Notes: a model not told the origin generated them from the letters alone. 32,893 nucleotides of DNA from Chloroflexota bacterium (GCA_026707745.1 JAPOWG010000048.1:1-32893), one strand, 5' to 3'. Numbered from the stretch's first letter, positions 22,410-31,340 are shown. Made by a program: numbers and translations.

Positions 22410-25400
22410 ATGCCCGACGATCCTGTCAAACCGCCTGCCGACGACGACTCAACAGAAGACGCGCCGCTCTCTCCTGAAGAGATGATGCAGCGCATGCTCA
22501 ATCCGGAGCCGGAACCGACGGAACCGCCCCCGCCGGAAGACTATTTGGGGCCTCCGCTCGAAGTTGAAGCGAGTGCGCCAACGCCGCCCGAAGACCTTGA
22601 TGTGACGCCACCGCCTGCTGCCGAGGGCGAAGAGAGCGCCGAGGCTCCGCCGCCGCGCCCACAAATTGAGCCCGGCCTTCGCCAAGCCGCCGAAAGCTTC
22701 ATCAAGATGCAGAATCAAGCGGCGACGTTGACTGATATGCTCAAAAGCGAAGAGATCAGCTTCGAGGAGTATCAGCGCCTTCTCTATGACAGCATGACGC
22801 AGGACGGGGACGGCGTCTGGTGGATGATCGACCCTGAAAACGAGCAGTGGTACCGACATGATAGCGGGGAGAATGAATGGGTCATCGATTATCCGGCTGC
22901 GCTGCGCGAATGGGAGGCATACCGTCAGGCGAGGGCATCCGATGCGGAATCGGATATGCCAACGGAGACGGTTTACGATCTGCCGCCTTCTTACCTGGGA
23001 CCTACCGAGCCGCATGGCGGCGCGCCCATCCTTGACGAACGGGGCGTCGAAATCGGCCGGATGCCCCCGACCAAAGACGAACTCTATACCGTCCCCGGCA
23101 CGGCCGCCTTCAAAAACGAACTGCCGGGCCAGGAACGAACCGCGCCTTCGGATCCGCAATTCGCCAGGACGCAACTAGCGCAGACCCGATTTGACGACGC
23201 GGGCGATCATGGCGAAGTGATCCCGCGCGCCATCGAGGGCAGCTATGAATTGGAGCGCTCTCCTATCGTCGAAGAGTTACTCGAATCGCGGCGGCGCAAT
23301 TCGCTGCGCGCCTTAGCCAGTGTGCTGGTGGTGCTGCTGGTGATCGCGCTGGTTGCCGCGATCGTAGGTGCGGGCGGCATCATGTTCTGGTATAGCGACA
23401 CAGTGAAGCCATTCCAGGGGCGGATCGCCGCGCTAGCGGATTACACGCCGGAGTATCAAACGGCGCGCATCTTTGACGCGGGTGGCGGCTTGATCGCCGC
23501 GCTCAACAGTCAGGAAACGGGCGCGCGTACCAGCATCCCGCTGGAGCGGGTCAGTCCCTACATGATTCACGCCATCGTCGCGCAAGAAAACGAACGCTAT
23601 TATGAAGATCCCGGTTTTGATCCCATCGCCATCGCTCGCGCCTTCATACAGAACGTCAGCGGTGGCGGCATCGAATCCGGCGCCAGCACGATCACGCAGC
23701 AGATCGCCCGCAATCTGGTTCTGCGCGACAGCGAAGTCACCGTCCAGCGCAAAGTGAACGAAATCCTGGTCGCGCTGGAAATCGCCAATCAATACGACAA
23801 GAACTTCATCCTCGAGCTTTATTTGAACGAGGTATTCTTCGCCAATCAGAATTACGGGGTCGAGGCTGCCTCGCAATTCTATTTCGGCCACGGGGCCGAT
23901 GAGCTTAATTTCGCGGAGGCCGCTCTGTTGGCAAGCATCGTGCCATCGCCAGCCAAAAACGACCCAGTCGCCAATCGACCGGTTGCCGTGGCTGGCATGC
24001 GCGCCACCATGCGCAAGATGATCGACATCGGTTGCCTGCAATTCCAACATGGCGACTGGCCGCAGCGTGGTCCCTTCTGCGTCATCAATGGACGCGAGAC
24101 CGAGATTGATGGCAGCCCGCAAGTGCTGGTGCGCGCCAACGACGACGGAAAAATCGTCGGCGGCGCGGCTATCGTACAGATCGCGGAAATCGAAACGACT
24201 ACATTTGAACCCTTGACGGTGCGCTTGCGCTATCCGCATTTTGTCAATTTTGTGCGGGCTCAGTTGGAGGTCGAGATCGGCGCTAGTGGTCTATTCCAGC
24301 GCGGTTTCAATATCTATACTACTTTGGACCCTGCCACCCAGGACGCGGCGCAGCAGGCCTTGAGCAACCAAGTGAATCACCTGGTTGGGGCGGCCACCGG
24401 CGTCAATACCGGCGCGGTTATGGTCACCGATCCCCAGACCGGCGCTATCCGCGCTATGGTGGGCAGCCACAATTTTGACGATGCATTTGCCGGGCAGGTC
24501 AACAACGCGCTTACCTGGCAGCAGCCCGGTTCGGCCATCAAACCCTTCATTTATGCCGCCGCCCTGCAAGGCGTAGAAGGCAATTTTCTTACGCCCGCAA
24601 GCATCGTTTGGGATGTGCCGACGACCTACGATATGGGGGTTTCCGGACCTTATTCGCCCCTGAACATCGACGGTAAATTTCGGGGACCGGTCTCCCTGCG
24701 CGCCGCGCTGCAAAATAGTCGTAACGTCGCGACAATCAAGGTTTATGAGCAGGTCGGCAAGATCCGCTTCGCCGAAATGACAAGCGCTGTCGGCTTGCAG
24801 TTTCCCGAGGATTCGCTGATCACGCTATCCAGCGCGCTAGGCGCGAACGACGTCACGCTCTACGATATGATGGCTGCCTATGGCGTATTGGCCAACCGGG
24901 GCCAGCTAATGCCCTTGTATGCCATTGATCGCATCACAGAAACGATCGATGGCGAAGAAGTCGAACTCCGGCGTGAGCGAACGAGCCCTCGGGGGGCGAT
25001 CTCTCCGGCGCTCGCCTATCTAATGCAAAACATCCTGAGCGACGACGCTTCCCGTCAGCCGAGTTTCAATCCCGGATCCGCCTTGACCTTGGCGCATATC
25101 GGCGTGCCGACGCAGAACGTCGTTTCGGCCAAAACCGGCACATCCAACGGCGCGCGCGATCTCTGGACGATGGGCTTCACGCGCGACGCTGTGGTTGGCG
25201 TCTGGCTGGGGACATCGGACAATTCGCCAACCTATAATACCTCTGGCATCACCAGCGCGGCGCCGGTTTGGAATGCGGTGATGACCGCCGCTTCGATACA
25301 GAAAGCGCCAATGCCATTCGAGAATCCCGGTGGCGTGGTGGCGCGCGAGATTTGCCGAGCGACTGGAACGCTCAATTATTCCGCTTGTCCCGATCCTAGC

Positions 25401-26051
25401 ACCGGCCTTTTCCTTCACGAACAGTATCCCCCGCCAGCTGAACAAGCTTATATCAGACGGATCGCCGTCGATAGTTGGACGGGCTTGCTCGCCAACGAAT
25501 TCTGCAATAGCAATGTCGTCGAGAAGACTTTCGTCGCGGTCGACGATCCGGCGGCTCTGGACTGGCTCGCGGGAACCGACGAAGGCCAAGCCTTCGCCAA
25601 AAGTATTGGAATCGAATTGCCTGTGATGCCCGTGCCGCAAGCCGAATGCGCGCAGGGCCAGTCCTTGCCGCTGATCAACATCAGCGCCCCCAACAGCGGG
25701 GCCGTCGTTCGCGATGCCGTGGAGATCCGCGGTCAAGTGCGAGCGCCGGATTTCGACCGCTTTGAACTGGGTTACGCTTATCGCGACGATCCGGACAACT
25801 TCCTGCCGATTAGCGCGGCTCTGGTCGAAATGCCCAATTACGGCACTGTCTTGGGCCTTTGGGATACGCGGTCTTTGGGCGTCCCGGACGGCGAATATAT
25901 CTTGCGCTTGGCGGTCTATTCAAGCAATGGCGGCAACATCAACTACGATATCAACTTGCGCGTCGAGAACCCGAGGCCGACTGCGACGCCGGAGCAGGCA
26001 GTCTTTCAGCCGACGATTGTTTCCATTCCTTTGGCGACGCCTACGCCTTAG
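22410..26051 (+). CDS. Class A penicillin-binding protein (transglycosylase/transpeptidase)
   Basis: This bifunctional enzyme polymerises glycan strands and cross-links peptides in the wall. At 1213 residues it is far longer than the usual 700-850. The first ~295 residues are cytosolic, acidic and proline-rich (PEPEPTEPPPPEDYLGPP). One membrane anchor follows at about 299-328. The glycosyltransferase 51 domain has its catalytic Glu393 in QENERYYEDPGFD and GASTITQQIARNL. The usual His in the EDxxFYxHxG motif is replaced by Asp. The transpeptidase has SxxK at S708-K711 (PGSAIKPF), SRN at 770-772 and KTGT from 908. A beta-sandwich-like tail (NISAPNSGAVVRDAVEIRGQV) ends in Thr/Pro-rich sequence. 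The ATG 22410 has GGGAAGC upstream. Confidence 0.95.
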   Translation: MPDDPVKPPADDDSTEDAPLSPEEMMQRMLNPEPEPTEPPPPEDYLGPPLEVEASAPTPPEDLDVTPPPAAEGEESAEAPPPRPQIEPGLRQAAESFIKMQNQAATLTDMLKSEEISFEEYQRLLYDSMTQDGDGVWWMIDPENEQWYRHDSGENEWVIDYPAALREWEAYRQARASDAESDMPTETVYDLPPSYLGPTEPHGGAPILDERGVEIGRMPPTKDELYTVPGTAAFKNELPGQERTAPSDPQFARTQLAQTRFDDAGDHGEVIPRAIEGSYELERSPIVEELLESRRRNSLRALASVLVVLLVIALVAAIVGAGGIMFWYSDTVKPFQGRIAALADYTPEYQTARIFDAGGGLIAALNSQETGARTSIPLERVSPYMIHAIVAQENERYYEDPGFDPIAIARAFIQNVSGGGIESGASTITQQIARNLVLRDSEVTVQRKVNEILVALEIANQYDKNFILELYLNEVFFANQNYGVEAASQFYFGHGADELNFAEAALLASIVPSPAKNDPVANRPVAVAGMRATMRKMIDIGCLQFQHGDWPQRGPFCVINGRETEIDGSPQVLVRANDDGKIVGGAAIVQIAEIETTTFEPLTVRLRYPHFVNFVRAQLEVEIGASGLFQRGFNIYTTLDPATQDAAQQALSNQVNHLVGAATGVNTGAVMVTDPQTGAIRAMVGSHNFDDAFAGQVNNALTWQQPGSAIKPFIYAAALQGVEGNFLTPASIVWDVPTTYDMGVSGPYSPLNIDGKFRGPVSLRAALQNSRNVATIKVYEQVGKIRFAEMTSAVGLQFPEDSLITLSSALGANDVTLYDMMAAYGVLANRGQLMPLYAIDRITETIDGEEVELRRERTSPRGAISPALAYLMQNILSDDASRQPSFNPGSALTLAHIGVPTQNVVSAKTGTSNGARDLWTMGFTRDAVVGVWLGTSDNSPTYNTSGITSAAPVWNAVMTAASIQKAPMPFENPGGVVAREICRATGTLNYSACPDPSTGLFLHEQYPPPAEQAYIRRIAVDSWTGLLANEFCNSNVVEKTFVAVDDPAALDWLAGTDEGQAFAKSIGIELPVMPVPQAECAQGQSLPLINISAPNSGAVVRDAVEIRGQVRAPDFDRFELGYAYRDDPDNFLPISAALVEMPNYGTVLGLWDTRSLGVPDGEYILRLAVYSSNGGNINYDINLRVENPRPTATPEQAVFQPTIVSIPLATPTP

Positions 26052-26112
26052 ACTGACGAAATCGCGCACAGAGAATCCGTTTTCAGTAGGCAAATTAGCT
26101 CATATTTTCTGC

Positions 26113-26118
26113 TACAAT
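26113..26118 (+). promoter_or_regulatory. Possible -10 box of the helicase gene
   Basis: TACAAT, 33 bp before ATG 26152, without a clear -35. The gap between the PBP stop and the helicase start is 100 bp, so a separate promoter is plausible. Confidence 0.3.
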
Positions 26119-26151
26119 GTAGCGAGACTCGGCACTGGAAAGATCCGCGGC

Positions 26152-28431
26152 ATGAAAGAGCATTTCTTCACCGAAGGCATGAACGAGCAACAGGCAGCCG
26201 CCATCACGGCCGGCGCCGGTCCCGTATTGGTCTTGGCGGGACCCGGCAGCGGCAAAACCAGCGTGCTGACCAGGCGCATCGCCTGGTTGATCCGCGAGCA
26301 ACGCATCCCGCACCATCGTATCATGGCGGTCACATTCACCAACAAGGCGGCGGGCGAAATGCGCTCGCGCGTCGAAGCGCTGCTGGGCGACCGCATGCGC
26401 GGTTTGCAGATCGGCACCTTTCACGCTATCTGCGCCCGTTTCTTGCGCCGAGAGGCCGAAAGCCTGGGCTATCGTCGCGATTACGTGATCTATGACAGCG
26501 ACGATCAGGTAGCGCTGGTGAAACAGGTCGTCAAGGGTTTAGACATTGACCCCAAAAAGTTCAATCCCCGTGCCATCCTGGCGAGGATTTCCCACGCCAA
26601 AAACGAGATGATTGGAGCCGATGAATTCCGGTCTCGCGACTATTTCGGCGAGATCGTCAAACAGGTTTATACCGCCTATCAAGCGGCTTTGCGCGATGCC
26701 AATGCCATGGACTTCGACGACCTGCTGCTGAACATGGTCTTGCTCCTGCGCCAGGGCGATTTGCTGCGAGAGGCGTATCAGCAGCGCTTCGAAACCGTGC
26801 TGGTCGACGAGTTTCAGGATACCAACAGGGTGCAGTACGAATTTGTGAAGATCCTTGCCGCGCCTCAAAACAATGTCTTTGTTGTCGGCGACGAAGATCA
26901 GGCGATATATGCCTTCCGAGGCGCCGACTATCGCAACGTTCTGCGCTTCCGCGAGAACTACCCCGATCCAACGGTGATCCTGCTTGAGCAAAACTATCGC
27001 AGTACACAAAACATTCTCGATGCAGCCCGCGCCGTCATCGACAACAATCGGGATCGTACGCCGAAGCATTTGTATACTGATCAAGGCCGGGGAGAGCGAA
27101 TCAAGGTCTTCGAGGCCTATGACGAGCGCTATGAAGCGGAATATATCCTGGAACAGATCCAGCTATTGCGCATGCAAGACGGCTTGGACTATAAGGACTT
27201 CGCTGTGATGTACCGCACCAACGCGCAGTCCCGCGCGATGGAACAGGCCTTTGTTAACCGGTCGACACCCTATGTATTGGTTGGTGGGGTGGGCTTTTAC
27301 AAGCGGCGCGAAGTCAAGGACATGCTGGCCTATTTGCGCTTGATCCACAACCCGGACGATCGCGTCAGCTTCGAGCGTATCATCAATGTGCCAGCGCGCG
27401 GTATCGGTAAAAAATCGCTGGGGGCTTTTTTGGATTGGGTCTCGGGCGCCGGCGCCACCATCGGCGAAGCGCTTAATCGGCTGTACTACGACGACCCAAC
27501 GCCCCTGTCGACAGCGGCTGAGAAAAAGTTCCGCGCTTTTGCCGACCTGTTATCCAGTTGGCAGGAGATGGCGAAAGTCGGCGACCTGGTCAACATGTTC
27601 GACAATATCACAGCGCAAACCCGTTACTACATTCATCTCGACGATACGAGCAATCTGCCTGAAGAAGCCGCCGAACGCGCCGACAACGTGCGCGAGTTGC
27701 GCGGGCTGCTGGAATACGCCATGGAATACGAACAGCCCTTGCACGAATTCCTGGCCGAGCAGTCGCTTGTCGCCGATGTTGATACCCTCAAGGATGGGGC
27801 TGATGCTGTAACTTTGATGACGCTGCACAGTGCCAAAGGGCTGGAATTCCCCGTCGTCTTTATCACCGGGCTGGAGACCGGCATCCTGCCGCATTTCCGT
27901 GCGTACGAAGAATTGGATGGCATCTCGGAGGAGCGCAGGCTCTTTTATGTGGGTGTCACTCGCGCCAAGCAGAGCCTTTTTTTGAGTTATGCCTTCCGGC
28001 GCGCGCTGTATAGTGGTGGCGGCAGTTTGTCCCGTCCCTCAGAATTCCTGGCCGATCTGCCCAGACATCTACTTGATGGCTCGCCACTGACCTTGGCAAA
28101 CTTGAACAAGGCGCGGAGTCTCGAATCTCAGACGCGCTGGGACAAACCCGCATCATCGGCTAGCCGACTGGAACGGGATTTGAAATCCAATACGGTCACG
28201 CCCTCCGATAGCAAGATCCGCAGCAAGATTATTCCCTTTCCAGGTAGCCGGCCCGCAGATGACAATGAAGCGCGCTTTAAGATTGGTCAACGCGTTTCGC
28301 ATCCTGATTTTGGCATCGGCGAGGTATTTGGCGTCGAAGGTGATGGCGCGATTATCAATGTGTTATTTGATGATCACGGGCTCAAAAAAATACTGTCGGA
28401 CGCCGAAGGGTTTACGGTAACTAGCGAATAA
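26152..28431 (+). CDS. pcrA: UvrD/PcrA-type superfamily 1 DNA helicase
   Basis: This 3'-5' helicase acts in nucleotide excision repair, mismatch repair or replication restart. Motifs appear in order: Walker A GPGSGKTS near residue 28, motif Ia TFTNKAAGEM, Walker B DEFQDTN, motif III GDEDQAIYAFRGAD, motif IV QNYRSTQNIL, motif V TLHSAKGLEFPVVF, and motif VI EERRLFYVGVTRAK. The C-terminus has the tudor-like domain of PcrA (RVSHPDFGIGEVFGVEGDG), which binds RNA polymerase in known family members. The frame is open far upstream inside the PBP gene, but ATG 26152 matches the normal PcrA N-terminus and gives 759 residues, close to family length. Its end overlaps the convergent CoA-transferase gene by 11 bp. 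Confidence 0.95.
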   Translation: MKEHFFTEGMNEQQAAAITAGAGPVLVLAGPGSGKTSVLTRRIAWLIREQRIPHHRIMAVTFTNKAAGEMRSRVEALLGDRMRGLQIGTFHAICARFLRREAESLGYRRDYVIYDSDDQVALVKQVVKGLDIDPKKFNPRAILARISHAKNEMIGADEFRSRDYFGEIVKQVYTAYQAALRDANAMDFDDLLLNMVLLLRQGDLLREAYQQRFETVLVDEFQDTNRVQYEFVKILAAPQNNVFVVGDEDQAIYAFRGADYRNVLRFRENYPDPTVILLEQNYRSTQNILDAARAVIDNNRDRTPKHLYTDQGRGERIKVFEAYDERYEAEYILEQIQLLRMQDGLDYKDFAVMYRTNAQSRAMEQAFVNRSTPYVLVGGVGFYKRREVKDMLAYLRLIHNPDDRVSFERIINVPARGIGKKSLGAFLDWVSGAGATIGEALNRLYYDDPTPLSTAAEKKFRAFADLLSSWQEMAKVGDLVNMFDNITAQTRYYIHLDDTSNLPEEAAERADNVRELRGLLEYAMEYEQPLHEFLAEQSLVADVDTLKDGADAVTLMTLHSAKGLEFPVVFITGLETGILPHFRAYEELDGISEERRLFYVGVTRAKQSLFLSYAFRRALYSGGGSLSRPSEFLADLPRHLLDGSPLTLANLNKARSLESQTRWDKPASSASRLERDLKSNTVTPSDSKIRSKIIPFPGSRPADDNEARFKIGQRVSHPDFGIGEVFGVEGDGAIINVLFDDHGLKKILSDAEGFTVTSE

Positions 28432-29560
28432 CACCGGTCTCTAATAGCGCCACGATGTCCGCCTCATTGAAACCATTGCCCAGCAATACTTCGCGCGTAT
28501 GTTCGCCATATTTTGGCGCGGATCTTAATTCTATTGCATCATCGCTCAAACGAATCGGGCTGCGCATCCAGGGAACGCCTTCGGCTGTCATGCCCACCAT
28601 GCCGCGCGCCTCCACTTGCGGGTCCTCAACCAACTGCGCCGGGGGAATCACGCGGGAGAAACAGCAGTCGGCGTCTTCCAGCAGTTGCGCCCATTCAGCG
28701 GCGGACTTACTCCGGAACAACTTCGCAACTTCATTTATCAGATCGGGTTGGTGATCGGTGGCCGTATGCAATGCGATCCACGCCGGCTTTCCCACTGCGC
28801 TGCAGAAATTCGCCCAGAATTTCATTTCGACCGCGCTTAAGGCCACTGGCTCGTCGTCGGCGCAGAAATACAGGCGGTAACAGGCGTTTGCGCCCCCCAG
28901 GTCCAGGGCTTCGTCGTCATTTCCTTGAGAGCATGCCTGTACCCAGCCGAGCATGGCGAAGGGCATGGCCGCCTCCGACAGCGCCACATCGACGTAGTCG
29001 CCTCGGCCGCTGCGCTCGCGCTGGAGCAGCGCGGCGAGTACCCCCATCGCACCGACGTAGGCCCCACCGACATCAGCCACTTTCGCACCAAGCGTCTGCG
29101 GATTCAGTTCCGCGCCCAACAGCCCGTTGCGCGCGATGTAATTGAGATCGTGGCCGCTGACATGCGCCAGCGGACCCGTCTGTCCCCAGCCGGAGAGCGA
29201 GCAATAGACCAGCCGCGGATTGATGGCGCGCAGCGTCTCGTAATCGGCGCCCAGCCTGGCGGTCACGCCGGGACGAAATCCTTCGATCAGCGCATCCGCT
29301 TGTTCAACCAAGCGATGCAAGACCGCTTGTCCCGCGTCTTGCTTCAGGTCGAGCACGATGCTCTTCTTGCCACGGTTGCTGCTGCGGAAGAAGGCGCCCA
29401 TGCCGTCGATCAGCGGCGGCATCAGCCGAGCATAGTCGCCGCGGACCGGGTCTTCAACCTTGATGACCTCCGCGCCCATGTCGCCCAGCAGCATCGTGCA
29501 TATTGCGCCTGGCAGCAGGCGCGTCAGGTCGAGGATGCGAGTGTTGTCGAGGGGGTTCAT
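28421..29560 (-). CDS. CaiB/BaiF family CoA-transferase or alpha-methylacyl-CoA racemase-like protein
   Basis: This 379-residue family III protein acts on acyl-CoA thioesters. The start at ATG 29560 gives the standard N-terminus (MNPLDNTRILDLTRLLPGAICTMLLGDMGAEVIKVE; here ILDLTRLLPGAICTMLLGD is the key part). The frame is open 25 codons further up, but that region contains no ribosome site. Motifs are DYAR, NRGKKSIVLDLK, ADALIEGFRPG, and SLSGWGQTGP. The segment GHDLNYIARNG plus VADVGGAY holds His and Asp at the positions used by alpha-methylacyl-CoA racemase, favouring racemase over transferase. It is monocistronic and converges on pcrA with an 11-bp overlap. The substrate is unknown. Confidence 0.9.
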   Translation of the reverse strand: MNPLDNTRILDLTRLLPGAICTMLLGDMGAEVIKVEDPVRGDYARLMPPLIDGMGAFFRSSNRGKKSIVLDLKQDAGQAVLHRLVEQADALIEGFRPGVTARLGADYETLRAINPRLVYCSLSGWGQTGPLAHVSGHDLNYIARNGLLGAELNPQTLGAKVADVGGAYVGAMGVLAALLQRERSGRGDYVDVALSEAAMPFAMLGWVQACSQGNDDEALDLGGANACYRLYFCADDEPVALSAVEMKFWANFCSAVGKPAWIALHTATDHQPDLINEVAKLFRSKSAAEWAQLLEDADCCFSRVIPPAQLVEDPQVEARGMVGMTAEGVPWMRSPIRLSDDAIELRSAPKYGEHTREVLLGNGFNEADIVALLETGVIR

Positions 29561-29590
29561 GGTAAGAGTGTAGCGCGGGTAGTGTGGTCG

Positions 29591-29619
29591 TGGCAATTGA
29601 AAACTGATTTTGATAGAAT
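29591..29619 (+). promoter_or_regulatory. Candidate promoter of the A+T-rich cassette
   Basis: TGGCAA (29591-29596), 17 bases, TAGAAT (29614-29619). The -10 is one base from consensus, the -35 weak. It overlaps the start region of the divergent CoA-transferase gene and sits 46 bp before ATG 29666. Confidence 0.4.
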
Positions 29620-29665
29620 CTGCAGCACTATTCACTACGACTCTTCAAATTTCAATGTGGTTTAA

Positions 29666-30223
29666 ATGAGCCTCGAGTTGATTCATTACGATGCCGAGAT
29701 TAGCAACGACCCTGAGCGGCGATTGGTGGCGTATACACGTTCAGGGTGGCCAATTACTGTGCCTAGGTTTTCGCACTCAGATCGGATTCCGTCTAAGGAA
29801 CATGATGGACTAGTTGAAATCCGGACGGCTGAATTAGTTGATATGATGAAGGAAAATAAGAAGAGAAACCTTAAAGTGCTTTCTACGTCGGAAGATGAGT
29901 ACAATTGTGTTGGAATGATCTTTTGCAGTCGTAGTGCGAAAGTCGATATCAAACATGTTGATGAGATTCTAAGGCACGACGGTTATGATAAGATACAGAA
30001 GGATGAAGTCGTCGCAGGAGACTTGGTACTCTATACTTTCGAAAACAAGTTTTCGCATATAGGTATGGTTTCCTGCGTTTCGTCTTTCGATTTGAGAGTG
30101 GTAAGTAAATGGGGTAAAGATGGGGAGGTAGAACACGAATTCAGGGAAGTGCCTTTTTACTTAGGTGTACCAGCATATTTCTATACCACGAGGGCGAAAA
30201 ATGTCACTGTGCAAGTACGTTAA
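29666..30223 (+). CDS. NlpC/P60-like (papain-fold) hypothetical protein
   Basis: This 185-residue protein opens the A+T-rich cassette. The core looks like a papain-fold amidase or peptidase: Cys81 in DEYNCVGMIFCSRS at the start of a helix, VVAGDLVLYTFENKFSHIGMVS with Gly-Asp at 118-119 and His131 (shown as GDLVLYTF and SHIGMV), then VVSKWGKDGEVEH. Such Cys...GD...H patterns are typical of NlpC/P60 and related amidases that cut gamma-D-Glu-diaminopimelate or other amide bonds. There is no signal peptide, so it would act in the cytosol, unlike wall hydrolases. No ribosome site precedes the ATG. Its last 23 bp overlap the next gene, a sign of coupled translation. Function unproven. Confidence 0.65.
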   Translation: MSLELIHYDAEISNDPERRLVAYTRSGWPITVPRFSHSDRIPSKEHDGLVEIRTAELVDMMKENKKRNLKVLSTSEDEYNCVGMIFCSRSAKVDIKHVDEILRHDGYDKIQKDEVVAGDLVLYTFENKFSHIGMVSCVSSFDLRVVSKWGKDGEVEHEFREVPFYLGVPAYFYTTRAKNVTVQVR

Positions 30224-30845
30224 GGAAATTGAAAGTCTACGTTTCCAGATTCAGTTTTCTGTAGTTGGCGGAATGGAAATACTACAATTGGCAATGGAAC
30301 AGCAACCAACTCTAGTAGCTCTGAGATCCGAAATCAGCAAGAACGCGCAATCAGCAGACGCCGTATTTGAGAGAATAGTGGTGTTGCTTACAAAAGTTGA
30401 GACTGAAACTCAACTTTCATATGATGAGAGCATTGCTGCCTATTTGTTCTGTCTGTTCAAAGAGAAGCCGATATCAGCGTATCGTGCGAGTTGGAGGATC
30501 ATCGAACATGGAGGATTGTGGTGGTCAGTGCAGCTTGCTCATCACGTAAAAGATTGTATTAGAGAGCTAGTACAGAGTATCGACACTTCTTCAGGGATAA
30601 AGGAATATGACACTTATCCAACAAGTAACCGCACGGCAGATCTCGCAAAAGACATCTATGTCGTATCTCGAAAGTTCGACGCCATTTGCATACGCTCTAA
30701 TCAACTTGTAAAGCAGTTGAGCTTTCCTCAACTTAGCAGCGAAGATGCAACTGATTCTCGCGACAAGATTACTGCCAAACGCAAGGAACGACTCGGACAT
30801 ATCCGGTCGTCCGTTCGCCCGGTAGAGCTTATGGCAACAGATTAG
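30201..30845 (+). CDS. Unknown helical protein, second gene of the cassette
   Basis: I do not recognise this 214-residue protein. It is soluble and predicted mostly helical, with segments such as KEIESLRFQIQFSVVGGMEI, SADAVFERIVVLLTKVETETQ, and SWRIIEHGGLWWSVQLAHHVKDC (each shown in part). The Trp-Trp pair near residue 113 is notable. The C-terminus is basic (RDKITAKRKERLGHIRSSVR). ATG 30201 has GAGGGCGAAAA upstream and lies inside the end of the preceding gene; the frame is open to a GTG at 30165 but that start has no support. The next gene begins nine bp downstream. It probably works with its neighbours, perhaps as the partner or regulator of the papain-fold protein, but this is inference. 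Confidence 0.68.
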   Translation: MSLCKYVKEIESLRFQIQFSVVGGMEILQLAMEQQPTLVALRSEISKNAQSADAVFERIVVLLTKVETETQLSYDESIAAYLFCLFKEKPISAYRASWRIIEHGGLWWSVQLAHHVKDCIRELVQSIDTSSGIKEYDTYPTSNRTADLAKDIYVVSRKFDAICIRSNQLVKQLSFPQLSSEDATDSRDKITAKRKERLGHIRSSVRPVELMATD

Positions 30846-30854
30846 GACATCACG

Positions 30855-31310
30855 ATGAAACACGTCTGGTCTGTGATATGCCGACACCATATAGTCGATG
30901 AGGAATCGAAGAATGTCAGCTTGATTGACATTGTGGATCGACTAAGTTTTGAGGGTGAATTACCCGAAAAGCGGCCCTTTGAGCTGCCCTTGCCCAACGT
31001 ATATTATTTCATTTCTACTTGGATGAGTGAAAAGGGCGACGTTCAAGACAAGTATGACGTCATGGTCAAGATCATTGACCCAACAGGAGTAGAAATCGGG
31101 AACTTCAGAAACGAACTCGTCATGGAGCCGCCGGACGGAAGTCGAACAATAGGCGCTATGGAAACGTTCCTATACACAGTAGATGGTACGTATTGGCTGG
31201 AATTGCATTTGACGAAAGAAAATGACACTACGCCAGTTGCCCACATTCCCATTGAAATCCTACATAGGCAATCTGAACCCGAACAACAAGCAAGCGAGCC
31301 CACTAAGTAG
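30855..31310 (+). CDS. DUF6941-like beta-rich protein, third gene of the cassette
   Basis: This 151-residue protein starts VWSVICRHHIVDEESKNVSLIDIVDRLSF (seen as SVICRHHIVDEESKNVSLID), a pattern I associate with DUF6941 proteins: a short strand with Cys, then a loop, then a statement-like LSL.D/G strand. The rest alternates strands, for example YDVMVKIIDPTGVEIG, TFLYTVDGTYWLELHL and VAHIPIEIL, consistent with a beta-sandwich. No catalytic motif is visible. It lies nine bp after the previous gene and 30 bp before the convergent ilvD stop. Like its neighbours it is A+T-rich. The family label is tentative, and no function is known for it. Confidence 0.65.
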   Translation: MKHVWSVICRHHIVDEESKNVSLIDIVDRLSFEGELPEKRPFELPLPNVYYFISTWMSEKGDVQDKYDVMVKIIDPTGVEIGNFRNELVMEPPDGSRTIGAMETFLYTVDGTYWLELHLTKENDTTPVAHIPIEILHRQSEPEQQASEPTK

Positions 31311-31340
31311 ACCCGCTCCTAATCTCAAATCGAAACCAGT

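Noticed and set aside
25020..25736. Minus-strand open frame of 238 codons opposite the PBP C-terminus
   Set aside because: Shadow of a strongly supported gene; no start signals.
25714..26151. Upstream extension of the helicase frame by 146 codons into the PBP gene
   Set aside because: The extra residues are Arg/Ser-rich out-of-frame translation; the normal PcrA N-terminus begins at 26152.
28925..29665. Open frame of 246 codons on the plus strand opposite the CoA-transferase gene
   Set aside because: It is an antisense shadow of a G+C-rich gene with clear family motifs, and its translation has no recognisable domain.
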